DNA of 64,000 bases from Pseudocalidococcus azoricus BACA0444 (GTDB lineage: Bacteria > Cyanobacteriota > Cyanobacteriia > Thermosynechococcales > Thermosynechococcaceae). The notes under the pieces are model-generated. The model searched no databases, had not been told where the DNA came from, and saw only the letters and a program-made list of their open reading frames with translations. Position 1 is the stretch's first letter. Each line of letters begins with the position of its first letter. Below are positions 9,199-17,694 of the stretch, piece by piece. Location: NCBI RefSeq assembly GCF_031729055.1, contig NZ_JAVMIP010000004.1, positions 149,980-213,979 on the forward strand. Direction: 5' to 3'. Position numbers and translations under genes: made by a program.

Positions 9199-9813
9199 GT
9201 GGCAGAGTGGATCGTCAGTTTAATCGGACAGTTGGGTTACGTTGGCATTACACTCTTGATGTGTTTAGAAAACCTGTTTCCCCCAATCCCTTCTGAGTTG
9301 ATTATGCCTTTAGCAGGGTTTGCAGTTTCTCAAGGGAAAATGAATCTTGGCCTGGTGATTTTTGCGGGTGTGGCTGGCACGATTTTAGGCGCGCTCCCCT
9401 GGTATTACTTGGGCTACAGGATGAAAGCGGATCGACTGCGGCGGTTCTTTGATCGCTATGGCAAATGGTTAGGGATTTCCGGCAAAGATATCGTCAAATC
9501 CCAACAATGGTTTCAACGCCATGGCAACAAGGCCGTTCTTTGGGGGCGGTTAATTCCGGGGGTGAGAACGTTAATTTCACTCCCAGCCGGGATTGCGGCC
9601 ATGAATTTTGCTCAATTTGTCCTGTTTTCCTTAATTGGGATCGTGGCCTGGGTAACGATTTTGACCTATTTAGGCTTTAGTTTGGGCAAAGAATATCATC
9701 TCGTCAGTGATTACATGGATACGATTACAACGGTCGTTGGCATTGCCCTTCTGATCGGGATCATATTTTTCTTGGGAAAACGTTTTTTGCGGCGGCATCA
9801 GAGTCATTCTTAA
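9199..9813 (+). CDS. DedA family membrane protein
   Basis: A DedA/VTT-domain integral membrane protein; characterised members flip or recycle polyprenyl and other phospholipids and affect envelope and ion homeostasis. The family core ENLFPPIPSELIMPLAG appears within the first 40 residues, followed by GAxxGxxxxYYLGYRM and RLIPGVRTLISLPAG, with four or five membrane segments. Start chosen at GTG 9199 (MAEWIVSLIGQLGY, the usual DedA opening), which has GAGG six bases upstream at 9189-9192; a GTG at 9187 is less likely. The 260 bases before it hold no gene I can support. Confidence 0.9.
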   Translation: MAEWIVSLIGQLGYVGITLLMCLENLFPPIPSELIMPLAGFAVSQGKMNLGLVIFAGVAGTILGALPWYYLGYRMKADRLRRFFDRYGKWLGISGKDIVKSQQWFQRHGNKAVLWGRLIPGVRTLISLPAGIAAMNFAQFVLFSLIGIVAWVTILTYLGFSLGKEYHLVSDYMDTITTVVGIALLIGIIFFLGKRFLRRHQSHS

Positions 9814-9896
9814 AAATTACAGTGACGTTTAGACTCTCGTGGACATCAGATTTGGAGTTGTTGGGTGTTCCAGACTTCTCTCAGATGCTCATCATT

Positions 9897-10126
9897 AGGC
9901 TGGCTGAAGTTCTCCGATGAGTCCGAGGGAGCGAATTTGTTCATAGTCTGGTATCAATTCTTCCAGCCCTAAAAGCCCTTCTAGTTCGTATCCCTGGTTT
10001 GGCGTGATATGCCCATAGGTCACCGAGCAAAAGATTTCGCCCAACATGATCAAGCGAGACTGAACTGGAAAGTTGTTACTTAAGCCAATTTCAATCCGCT
10101 CTTTAATCTCTTTGGGTTAATTCCCC
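9897..10126 (-). pseudogene. Gene remnant downstream of the CdiA-like toxin, cut by an IS end
   Basis: On the minus strand an open stretch encodes about 70 residues containing KERIEIGLSNNFPVQSRL, LGEIFCSVTYGHITP and LEELIPDYEQIRSLGLIG, with a stop near 9905. It has no start codon: the frame meets a TAA just upstream, at a GCCCC-TT-GGGGC hairpin (10127-10138) followed on the minus strand by GGGGAATTAACCC, which resembles an IS200/IS605 right end. The piece lies directly downstream of the orphan toxin domain and on the same strand, where a CDI immunity gene would be. I do not recognise its family; an immunity role is inference from position. Confidence 0.4.
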
Positions 10127-10138
10127 GCCCCTTGGGGC
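10127..10138. repeat. Hairpin resembling an IS200/IS605 end (scar)
   Basis: A perfect stem GCCCC-TT-GGGGC flanked by GGGG, similar in form to the right-end hairpin of the TnpB element at 15041-15061. A second hairpin (CTCCG...CGGAG, 10216-10236) lies about 90 bases away. Together they suggest that an IS or small dispersed repeat once inserted in the 134 bases between the toxin and the downstream remnant. No transposase remains here. The rest of the 9814-10249 gap holds only the gene remnant. Confidence 0.35.
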
Positions 10139-10249
10139 GCATGAGGTACAGCAGTCTATTAGGTTGCTGTTGAGCAAAGTCGAAAGTATTCTGTTTGAGC
10201 CTTTGCGAAGTGATACTCCGTCCGCTTGCGGCGGAGACGTTCATTGTTT

Positions 10250-10666
10250 TCAAAAATATCGTCCTGAGTCAATTTCTTTCCTCCTTAGTTGCTGAACACT
10301 ACCATCTTGGAAAACCAGGGCAACTACCTGTATTATTTTCTTCTTGTCATGGTAAATTGCTTGATTTAATCCAGCATTCAGTAGCCCAATATCGGCATTT
10401 CTATTAACATGATACGCAATCCGTTGGGCTTGAGAGGCACCGTAAGAAAGACCGCGTTGGAAAGCACTTTGGATATTTGTTGCCTTGTCTGTTAACTCCT
10501 TAAACTCCCATTCTTCTCCATCCACAAGAGCATCAAATCGTCTCAGGCCATCTTCCCCCTGCTCATTCACCAACTCGACAACTCGACCTTGTCTAGCGAA
10601 AACCTGGGAGATAAACACCTCTGAAGCAAAGCTTTCGCCGCGATTATGCCCCTGATGCATCAGCAC
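10250..10666 (-). CDS. Orphan CdiA-type C-terminal toxin domain (probably a fragment)
   Basis: The protein resembles the C-terminal tRNase domain of contact-dependent inhibition toxins (CdiA-CT): GGYVLMHQGHNRGES, SEVFISQVFARQGRVVELVNE, then FDALVDGEEWEFKEL, which provides D45 and E54-x-K56 in a PD-(D/E)XK-like arrangement. The frame is open upstream to about 10780 and encodes KFYFDEQTGG, part of the same domain, but without an ATG. The GTG at 10666 therefore starts inside the domain. I read this as the detached C-terminus of a larger toxin, or a domain cassette that lost its carrier. Whether it is expressed is unknown. No CdiA/CdiB or Rhs genes are in the window. Confidence 0.6.
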   Translation of the reverse strand: MLMHQGHNRGESFASEVFISQVFARQGRVVELVNEQGEDGLRRFDALVDGEEWEFKELTDKATNIQSAFQRGLSYGASQAQRIAYHVNRNADIGLLNAGLNQAIYHDKKKIIQVVALVFQDGSVQQLRRKEIDSGRYF

Positions 10667-10951
10667 ATAGCCCCCAGTTTGTTCATCGAAGTAGAATTTC
10701 TCGTACTCCAGGCCAGTGGCTTCATAATTGTTGGCGTTTTGGGTTGATGAAGTCCATCGGGATTTCTCTTGGATGGGTTCTCAAAGGTTGTTGTCGTTCC
10801 CAATGATCAAACTTGGCCTGATCTTCAGTATCACCTGTTGCCAAAGAGTGGGGTATTTTTGGGGCAACCTATCCCAGGTCTGGGGGCAAGGGCAGGAAGT
10901 TTGTAGGATAGCCATAGTGCCGCTGTTTTTCTGTCCCGTTTGCATCTGCCC

Positions 10952-13357
10952 ATGTCTGCGTCTCTAGATTGGCAACGACTCCAAAAGGCCTTGGCCATCG
11001 AGGCGGATCGCGGCTTTGGAGATATGGTCGGGCGGGAATATCGGTTTAGTGAATATCTCTACCTACAACTTTCAACTCCAGAACGCCCTGAATTACCAAA
11101 ACCTTTATCAGAACGCTGGCAGCGAGCCGCGGAGAATTTTGCCACCTATCCTGAGTTATCCATTCCCCAACGCCGACACCTAGTCGCTGAAACCCGCCGC
11201 TTAATTTACCAGGCCCAGCAGTCTCTCAATCCACCCCCTGTTAAAATTCAACAAACAAAGGTCTTAAATCAAGGACTCAATACCCTCTCCGGCCTGAATA
11301 AATGGGGAGTTGAGCGGCTGCAAAAATTAGGATTATTAACGATTCGAGATTTATTGTTCTACTATCCCCGTGACCACATTGACTATGCCCGCCAAGTCCC
11401 CATTCGAGAGTTAGTCCCCGGAGAAACTGTCACCCTAGTCGGAACTGTCCGCCGTTGCCAAGTCTTTACCAGTCCCCGCAATCAGAAGCTAACCATCCTC
11501 GAAATCGTCATTCAGGATCGCACTGGCCAACTCAAACTGAATCGCTTTTATGCCGGGACGCGGTTTACGAATCGGGGTTGGCAAGAACAACAAAAACGGC
11601 TTTATGCCCCGCAAACGATCATTGCCGCCTCGGGCCTGGTGAAAGGGGGAAAATATGGCCTAACCTTGGAGGATCCAGATATTGAAGTCCTGGATCAGGC
11701 CGGGGGGAATATTGAATCCTTGACCATTGGGCGGATAGTTCCCGTGTATCCCTTGACCGAAGGCGTATCCCCAGACTTAATTCGCAAATCGGTGCAGTTA
11801 GCTCTACCTTACACAGAAGAACTACCGGATCCGCTCCCCCTAGACTTGCGCCAGGCCCATGACTTAATTGATTTACCCACCGCATTAAAGCAAATTCACT
11901 TCCCCGATGATCACGAAACATTGAGTTTGGCCCGGCGGCGATTGGTGTTTGATGAGTTTTTCTATTTGCAATTGGGGCTTTTACGGCGGCGGCAACAACA
12001 ACAGGCGGCACAAAAAAGTAATCCCCTTACACCCACCGGAGCCTTACTAGAGGAGTTTTATCAAGTCTTGCCGTTTCAGCTAACCCAGGCCCAGCAGCGG
12101 GTGGTTCAGGAAATTTTGCAGGATTTAGAGCAGCCGATCCCAATGAATCGTTTAGTCCAAGGGGATGTTGGTTCTGGGAAGACGGTGGTGGCGGTGATTG
12201 CCATGTTGGCGGCGATTCAGTCCGGGTATCAAACGGCCCTCATGGCTCCAACGGAAGTTTTGGCCGAACAGCATTATCAGAAGCTTTTGGCCTGGTTAAC
12301 CCAACTCCATTTACCCGTGGAACTCCTGACTGGATCCACGAAAGCGGCCAAACGTCGTCAAATTCATAGTCACCTCCAGACTGGGGAATTAACGGTCTTA
12401 GTGGGAACCCATGCCCTGATCCAAGATGCAGTAGAGTTTAATCGCCTGGGCCTGGTAGTGATTGATGAACAACATCGGTTTGGGGTGGAACAACGGGCAA
12501 AATTGCAGCAAAAAGGCGTATTTCCCCATGTCCTGACCATGACCGCCACCCCAATTCCGCGCACCTTGGCCTTAACTTTGCATGGCGATTTAGATGTGAG
12601 TCAAATTGATGAACTTCCCCCCGGCCGGCAACCGATTCAAACCACCATTCTAGGTCGAGGCGAACGGCAACAGGCCTATGATTTAATTCGCCGAGAAGTG
12701 GCTCAGGGGCGGCAGGTTTATGTGGTCTTACCCCTAGTCGAAGAATCAGAAAAACTCGACTTAAAATCCGCCATTGAAGAACATCAACACTTGCAAACCG
12801 TGTTTCCTAATTTCACTGTGGGATTACTGCATGGGAAAATGTCATCGGTAGAGAAAGAAGCGGCAATTAATGAATTTCGCGATGGACATACTCAACTTTT
12901 GGTTGCCACAACGGTGGTTGAAGTTGGTGTTGATGTTCCCAATGCTACTGTCATGCTAATTGAACATGCAGAACGGTTTGGCCTGTCGCAACTGCATCAA
13001 CTCCGGGGGCGGGTGGGGCGGGGTTCCCATCAATCCTTTTGTTTACTCTTGAATAGCTCAAAATCCGATCCGGCCCGGCAACGCTTAAATGTTTTGTCTC
13101 AATCTCAAGATGGTTTCTTTATTGCGGAAATGGATTTTAGACTCCGGGGGCCTGGGGAGGTGTTAGGTACGCGTCAGTCGGGATTGCCGGATTTTGCCTT
13201 GGCCAGCCTAGTGGAAGATCAAGATTGCTTAGAATTAGCTCGGACAGCGGCGGAATCCATCATCGCTAAGGATAAAACCCTCCAGGCCTGGCCGCTGTTG
13301 TTGGCAGAACTCGATACCCGACACCGACAGTTACTAGGCGGCACAATTTTGACTTAG
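10952..13357 (+). CDS. recG: ATP-dependent DNA helicase RecG
   Basis: A branch-migrating helicase that remodels stalled forks and Holliday junctions. About 801 residues: a cyanobacterial N-terminal extension, a wedge/OB domain (LFYYPRDHIDYA, VTLVGTVRRCQVF), then a superfamily 2 motor with Walker A GDVGSGKT near residue 405, APTEVLAEQH, DEQHRFG, TATPIPRT, and motif VI QLRGRVGRG, plus the TRG-like C-terminus (LRGPGEVLGTRQSG). I prefer ATG 10952 over the upstream in-frame TTG 10940. The 170 bases before it hold the upstream part of the toxin frame and no other gene. Confidence 0.96.
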   Translation: MSASLDWQRLQKALAIEADRGFGDMVGREYRFSEYLYLQLSTPERPELPKPLSERWQRAAENFATYPELSIPQRRHLVAETRRLIYQAQQSLNPPPVKIQQTKVLNQGLNTLSGLNKWGVERLQKLGLLTIRDLLFYYPRDHIDYARQVPIRELVPGETVTLVGTVRRCQVFTSPRNQKLTILEIVIQDRTGQLKLNRFYAGTRFTNRGWQEQQKRLYAPQTIIAASGLVKGGKYGLTLEDPDIEVLDQAGGNIESLTIGRIVPVYPLTEGVSPDLIRKSVQLALPYTEELPDPLPLDLRQAHDLIDLPTALKQIHFPDDHETLSLARRRLVFDEFFYLQLGLLRRRQQQQAAQKSNPLTPTGALLEEFYQVLPFQLTQAQQRVVQEILQDLEQPIPMNRLVQGDVGSGKTVVAVIAMLAAIQSGYQTALMAPTEVLAEQHYQKLLAWLTQLHLPVELLTGSTKAAKRRQIHSHLQTGELTVLVGTHALIQDAVEFNRLGLVVIDEQHRFGVEQRAKLQQKGVFPHVLTMTATPIPRTLALTLHGDLDVSQIDELPPGRQPIQTTILGRGERQQAYDLIRREVAQGRQVYVVLPLVEESEKLDLKSAIEEHQHLQTVFPNFTVGLLHGKMSSVEKEAAINEFRDGHTQLLVATTVVEVGVDVPNATVMLIEHAERFGLSQLHQLRGRVGRGSHQSFCLLLNSSKSDPARQRLNVLSQSQDGFFIAEMDFRLRGPGEVLGTRQSGLPDFALASLVEDQDCLELARTAAESIIAKDKTLQAWPLLLAELDTRHRQLLGGTILT

Positions 13358-13460
13358 TGAGGTCATCGGCTCAAGAGGAGTGAAAAACAATCAAGTGTAG
13401 GACAGAGTTTCTTCTCATACCGTTATCATGTCGCTGTAAGCCTTAGTAGAGTTTCGAGTT

Positions 13461-13676
13461 ATGCTGGCACATCGGATTGAGGCGATTATTACTCAGGATA
13501 AAACGCTAACCTTAGAAAACTTACCATTTCACACTGGCGAACAAGTTGAGGTTATAATCTTAGCCCGAACCCGAAGAGACTCTGGACAAAACCGCTATCC
13601 TCTGCGTGGAAACCCAATTCAATACACTGATCCGACTGAACCTGTGGCACAAGGTGACTGGGAACTTACACAATGA
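13461..13676 (+). CDS. VapB-type antitoxin (partner PIN gene interrupted)
   Basis: A 71-residue protein opening MLAHRIEAIITQDKTLTLENLPF with EQVEVIILARTRR, then a Pro-rich tail NRYPLRGNPIQYTDPTEPV. This is a small cyanobacterial antitoxin family normally followed by a PIN-domain RNase. Its stop codon overlaps the ATG of such a toxin (ATGA at 13673-13676), but that toxin is broken by a TnpB element about 40 bases in. The antitoxin frame is intact, so it is now an orphan that could act only on other PIN toxins. The family assignment rests on pattern and neighbour. Confidence 0.75.
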   Translation: MLAHRIEAIITQDKTLTLENLPFHTGEQVEVIILARTRRDSGQNRYPLRGNPIQYTDPTEPVAQGDWELTQ

Positions 13677-13710
13677 TTGTACTTGATACTCACATTTGGA
13701 CTTACAATGA

Positions 13711-15070
13711 GCGTTTCTTGAAAGCCCCGTGTCTTTAGACCGGGGATGAAAAGGCTGACCTCTACGAACGAAGCAGAGCTTCTACGGCGACTTTAGTCGC
13801 AATTTGTTCTACTGTATTTACGCCAGTAAATTCAGCGTAAGATGCTCGTACTAGAAGCCAAGTTATACGGAAAAGAGCCGCAGTTTCAAGCCTTAGATGG
13901 GGCAATTCGGACTGCGATTTTTGTGCGTAATTCTTGTCTTCGGTACTGGATGGACAACAAGGGAACCACTCGCAACGACCTGTATAAATACTGCAAGGTG
14001 TTGTCGGACAATCCAGAGTTTCCGTGGGCAAAGAAGCTCAATTCTCAAGCCCGACAAGCCTCAGCGGAGAGAGCCTGGTCTGCTATTGCAAGGTTCTTTG
14101 ATAACTGCAAGAAACAAGTTCCCGGCAAGAAAGGCTACCCGAAATTTAAGAAGCAACAAACCCGTGCTTCAGTGGAGTACAAAGTCACTGGATGGAAGCT
14201 ATCTAGTGACCGCAAGAGTATTTGTTTCACTGACGGATTTGGGGCGGGTCAGTTCAAGCTCAAGGGAACCCGTGACTTGAATTTCTATCAGCTTGAGCAA
14301 ATCAACCGAGTGCGAGTCGTACGGCGGTCAGATGGCTACTATGCACAGTTTCTAGTTAATGTAAAGCGTGTGATTGACCGAGAACCGACCAAGAAAACGG
14401 TGGGTATTGATGTGGGTTTAGCCTATTTCTATACCGATTCTGATGGGAACACGGTTGAGAATCCGAGGTACTTGCGGAAGTCGGAAAAGCGGCTCAAACG
14501 GGCGCAACGCCGAGTCAGCAAGAAAGTCAAAGGTTCAAAAAACAGACGGAAAGCCATCAACCGTTTGGGACGAAAACACTTGAAAGTTCAACGCCAGCGT
14601 AAAGATTTTGCAGTTAAGGCTACGAGATGCGTGGTGATGTCTAACGACTTCGTGGCGATGGAACACTTGCAAGTGCGGAACATGGTCAAGAATCGTCATC
14701 TCGCTAAATCCATCAGTGATGCGGCATGGGGCGAGTTTCGCCGATGGGTTGAGTATTTTGGTCAGGTGTTTGGCGTGGTCACGGTTGCTGTACCGCCTCA
14801 GTACACCAGTCAGGAATGCTCGAACTGCGGGGCGATGGGGTGAAAAAGTCATTGTCAACTCGGACGCACGTTTGTCCCAAATGTGGGCATATTCAAGACC
14901 GAGATGAAAACGCTGCCATCAACATCTTGAAAAAAGGCTTGAGTACGGTAGGGCATACCGGAATTAACGCTTGGGGAGAGAACAACCTCTGTTTGGGTCA
15001 GGCAACTGGTTCAGATAAGTTGACTCGGTGAACCAAGAATCCCCGTCACTTTAGTGCGGGGAGTGTCAAG
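13711..15070 (+). mobile_element. IS200/IS605-group (IS1341-type) element, tnpB only
   Basis: About 1.36 kb bounded by subterminal hairpins instead of inverted repeats. The left one is at 13725-13745 (CCCCG...CGGGG with GTC/GAC inner pairs and a TTTA loop) and the right one at 15041-15061 (CCCCG, CAC/GTG, TTTA loop, CGGGG). It carries only a tnpB-like gene and no tnpA, so its movement would depend on a TnpA supplied elsewhere. It sits inside a PIN toxin gene, which places both junctions within a few bases. In active elements of this type the right end also yields the guide (omega) RNA. Confidence 0.75.
13842..15031 (+). pseudogene. tnpB: TnpB RNA-guided nuclease, frameshifted near the C-terminus
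   Basis: The first frame (13842-14843) encodes the N-terminal helical/OB part and RuvC-like motifs GIDVGLA (catalytic D191) and AMEHL (catalytic E), then TSQECSNCGA, the first CxxC of the zinc ribbon, and ends at TGA. The rest, HVCPKCGHIQDRDENAAINIL, with the second CxxC and the third catalytic Asp, is in another frame (14816-15031). The break is at GCGATGGGGTGAAAAAG near 14829-14843, next to a run of G. As it stands the first product lacks one catalytic residue and half of the ribbon. It may be a decayed gene, a ribosomal frameshift or a sequence error. Confidence 0.8.
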
Positions 15071-15166
15071 TGGATGCATGGGGATAAAAAGCTGACTGGT
15101 AAATATAATGAGTACATTCGAGAACAAGAAGTACATGGCTTGGGAATCAGTGCAATTTCTTGTTAG

Positions 15167-15547
15167 GACGTTTTTTATGGCGTTGACCTAATTACAAGTG
15201 TTGGTGGACGATAAGTGTTGGCGGTGGGGAGCGTGAAGATGTCTACTTCCCCTAGTAACTTACGGCCAAGCCCTTAGGCAAGTTACAATTCATTGCCATA
15301 TATGCCATATATAGCAGTCCGTCTTCATTTGTGAGAATGACTGATCATCAGAAGCCTTGGTAAAGAATCCCCCCTCGTTAAACCTAGGATAAAACCAAAA
15401 CTTTGCAGGGATAGATAATTCTGGGTTATTCTCACGAATCATTACTGTTTACCATGACAATTTTAAATTTATAAAAATAAAGTAATCACTTTTTAGCAAA
15501 TTTAGTCTTTCACTATAAAACTCACTTTCAATGAAGACTAAGATGAC
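15167..15547. other. Non-coding stretch after the split PIN gene
   Basis: No supported gene. It contains an imperfect hairpin at 15255-15286 (GTAACTT...AAGTTAC with inner GCC/GGC), which could act as a terminator or be a repeat end, and a short tandem of CATATATGC units near 15295-15314. The last 150 bases are AT-rich and lie beyond the 3' end of the ion-channel gene, which is read from the other strand. Confidence 0.4.
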
Positions 15548-16978
15548 CTAAACCGGCAAACGCGGGGCTTGGCGGGCAATCACAATTAAATAGTCGCTGG
15601 CCTGGAGGAGATGTTCTGGTGGTGGATTTATCAGGGTTTGCTTCCCTTTGATACCATTGAGGGTTTCAACGGCAATCAAGAGGGCATCATAGCGAAATTT
15701 CAGATATTCATGGGCTTGCCAAAAAGTCGCTTGCATTAAGTCCTTGGGCACATTCAGACGATAAATTTGATTCCCAACTTGTACCGTTAATAGCTCAGAA
15801 ATCACATTCATGCCCCCCAAGTTGCGAACTGCGCTACTAATTAAATGCCCAGTCATTTCATCGGCAACGACAATATCTTCAACACCAGCAATTTGCAGTT
15901 GAACATTATTGTTACGGTCAAGCAGTTGGGCACAGGTGTAGATGCCAGGTTTGAGTTTTTCAATCGTTAAGGCAGCCAGAACGGTGCGGGCATCTCGATC
16001 CTGATCACTGCGGGGTAAAGAAAAATCGGCCAGCAGAATGGCTCGCGAGGCGTGATGTATCTCTACTTTTTCTAGAACATCAATTCTGGTGTAATCGCCA
16101 CTATAGAAAAAAATATGGTTTTGATTGATATGTCGCAACTCCAGTTCTGGAAGTTCAGAGAGTTCGGCAACAATCACAATCGGACAAAGATACATATCAG
16201 GATCGGACTGGAGTTCTTGGAGCACCAAAGGTAAACTGCGATTCCAGCCACAAATAATAATATGCTCCCTGAGTTCGTCTAAATCCATACTTTTCAGTCC
16301 CACTCCTGATTGAAAACGTCTGACAATGACCGCAGAAACAATCCCCGTAAAAACTGCAAAGAGAGTTAAGCCCCCTAAAATTACAATAACTGTCACAAAC
16401 CGCCCAGCCCTGGTTCGTGCATCCCCCCCAATCGGTTCCGCTGAAATGAGTGAAAAAAAGCTCCACCACAACGAGTCCTCAATGGAGGCAAAATCTTGAT
16501 TCTTCTGGCCTTCTAGCATAAAGATCGCCAGGCCCCCCGCCACAATAATTAGAGCCGTTAACAGGAGCGCGGTAATCTGCAAACGGTAAGTTGCTGCAGC
16601 CCAAGGGGAAAATTGATTCAGATTGCGGTTAATTAGGGTAGCGGCCCGCGGCAAGCGTAAAAGGGGCAGCAGTTGCCAGAGGCCCAGGCCTGGGGGAATT
16701 GGTAAAATTGCGATTAAGTCTAACCAGTAATGGCGGAAAAAGCGTTGTTTCTTGCGGGCGATGAGGTAGCGCGTCACCAGTTCAGCAATAAATGTCAGGC
16801 GAATAACTAGCTCAAGAATCACAAACGGGGCCATGGGCTGACCTTGCCTGCTAATCACGACTTGATAAACGACCAAGATAGCTGTGATTAAAATTAAAGC
16901 CACCAAAGCCAATTCAGTCCGGGGGGCGTGGATGAGTCGGTCTAAGCGAGCCAAGAGTGATTTCGATACCATTGACAC
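15548..16978 (-). CDS. Voltage-gated-like ion channel with RCK/TrkA-N domain, unusual pore
   Basis: 476 residues. Membrane segments lie near 23-42, 52-72, 85-98, 132-153 and 192-220, with an S4-like basic stretch RLPRAATLINRN around 108-118. A pore loop (SIEDSLWWSFFSL) is followed by a cytosolic RCK/TrkA-N domain (HIIICGWNRS from 239) and a second regulatory part. The architecture is that of bacterial K+ channels of the Kch/MthK type. However, the selectivity filter, normally TVGYGD, reads SAEPIGGD at 179-186, so K+ selectivity is doubtful; it may pass other cations or act as a sensor. Monocistronic, ATG at 16978. Confidence 0.85.
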   Translation of the reverse strand: MSMVSKSLLARLDRLIHAPRTELALVALILITAILVVYQVVISRQGQPMAPFVILELVIRLTFIAELVTRYLIARKKQRFFRHYWLDLIAILPIPPGLGLWQLLPLLRLPRAATLINRNLNQFSPWAAATYRLQITALLLTALIIVAGGLAIFMLEGQKNQDFASIEDSLWWSFFSLISAEPIGGDARTRAGRFVTVIVILGGLTLFAVFTGIVSAVIVRRFQSGVGLKSMDLDELREHIIICGWNRSLPLVLQELQSDPDMYLCPIVIVAELSELPELELRHINQNHIFFYSGDYTRIDVLEKVEIHHASRAILLADFSLPRSDQDRDARTVLAALTIEKLKPGIYTCAQLLDRNNNVQLQIAGVEDIVVADEMTGHLISSAVRNLGGMNVISELLTVQVGNQIYRLNVPKDLMQATFWQAHEYLKFRYDALLIAVETLNGIKGKQTLINPPPEHLLQASDYLIVIARQAPRLPV

Positions 16979-17008
16979 CTGAACATTCCCCCCAAGCCAT
17001 CGCGTTCT

Positions 17009-17358
17009 TCAGACTAAATTAAGGATTGAAACACCTTGAAAAGGATTTAAAACTAAAAGGTCTTGATCTCCTGTGACTAAATATTTTGCTCGACCATTGA
17101 CAGCTAACTCCAGGTATTTATTATCTTTAATATCTCGACCTACATAGGTTGTAAATTGATCCTCTAAAATCAGTTCAACCGTTTGTGAGAGGTCTAAAAG
17201 AAAGGTTTGGCGTTCCTCAGTTGTAATGTAGCGATTAAATTTGGACGAGATAATACGGTTTCCAATTCAAGCCATGTAGCTGGGGAAACAAGTATAACTC
17301 CTTGATTCTGTGCCTTTTTAAGAGCTAATGAGAAAAATACCTGATCAAGTTGAGACAT
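17009..17358 (-). pseudogene. COG1569-type PIN toxin, frameshifted and missing its N-terminus
   Basis: On the minus strand the first part reads SQLDQVFFSLALKKAQNQG and LVSPATWLELETVLSRP; the rest is in another frame: KFNRYITTEERQTFLLDLS, then LILEDQFTTYVGRDIKDNKYLE and GRAKYLVTGDQDLLVL. That is the usual order of PIN toxins in putative toxin-antitoxin systems, with a conserved Glu and the D-K-D/D-x-D-L acidic residues. The shift lies at CGTCCAAATTTAATCG near 17253. The first catalytic Asp block (VxDTNV) is absent before the apparent start. No antitoxin gene is evident beside it. Confidence 0.7.
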
Positions 17359-17694
17359 CAAACATCCAAAAGTCCGAGCCGTATTTCCTATGCATCGCAG
17401 CTTACCTAGTTCATGTTCTACCTATGGGTTAATCTTTCTGGAAAATGATATTCAACCCAAGATTTACAGGGTATTCTCGAATCCTAGGACTGGATAGAGC
17501 TAACCTGAGAATCATCTGTTGGACGCGAATTCGCGTCGTTTTCTGGGTTTAAAATAGCCGATGTCAGAGAATAGCCTAATAATTATTCTAAAATTATTTA
17601 TTTGCAAACATTTCGGGATGTGAAGCCCTGCCCCAATTCATTGCCAAGCCCCATTGCCCCTTGAGATACTAAGAAGTCGTGCCAGGACTATCCT
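17359..17694. other. Intergenic region upstream of the GH57 gene, with 16-bp palindrome
   Basis: No gene supported. It contains the perfect palindrome GACGCGAATTCGCGTC at 17522-17537, about 157 bases before the GTG start of the GH57 gene. Such symmetry would suit a dimeric regulator or a cruciform; I recognise no known cyanobacterial operator in it. An AT-rich stretch follows (near 17578-17605), where a promoter for the GH57 gene could lie. Confidence 0.4.

Larger units (their letters stand above)
13673..15166 (+). pseudogene. PIN-domain toxin gene split by a TnpB element
   Basis: The 5' piece (13673 to about 13711) encodes MIVLDTHIWT, the first strand of a PIN nuclease with its catalytic Asp. 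The 3' piece resumes right after the element at 15071 in the same register: WMHGDKKLTGKYNEYI, then VHGLGISAISC, the next conserved PIN block. Joined, these give a typical VapC-like start. The 3' piece meets TAG at 15164-15166 exactly where related toxins have a Trp codon (TGG), and the family sequence does not continue afterwards. The gene was thus hit by insertion and has also lost its C-terminal half. Confidence 0.75.

Noticed and set aside
9015..9296. 93-residue plus-strand open frame before the DedA gene
   Set aside because: It overlaps the start of the DedA gene in another frame and shows no domain or ribosome site.
10200..10245. CTCCG-type hairpin as a rho-independent terminator for the toxin gene
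   Set aside because: No T run follows the stem on the minus strand; it resembles a dispersed repeat end.
10728..10967. 79-residue plus-strand open frame before recG
   Set aside because: It lies over the upstream part of the toxin frame on the other strand, has no family likeness and overlaps the recG start.
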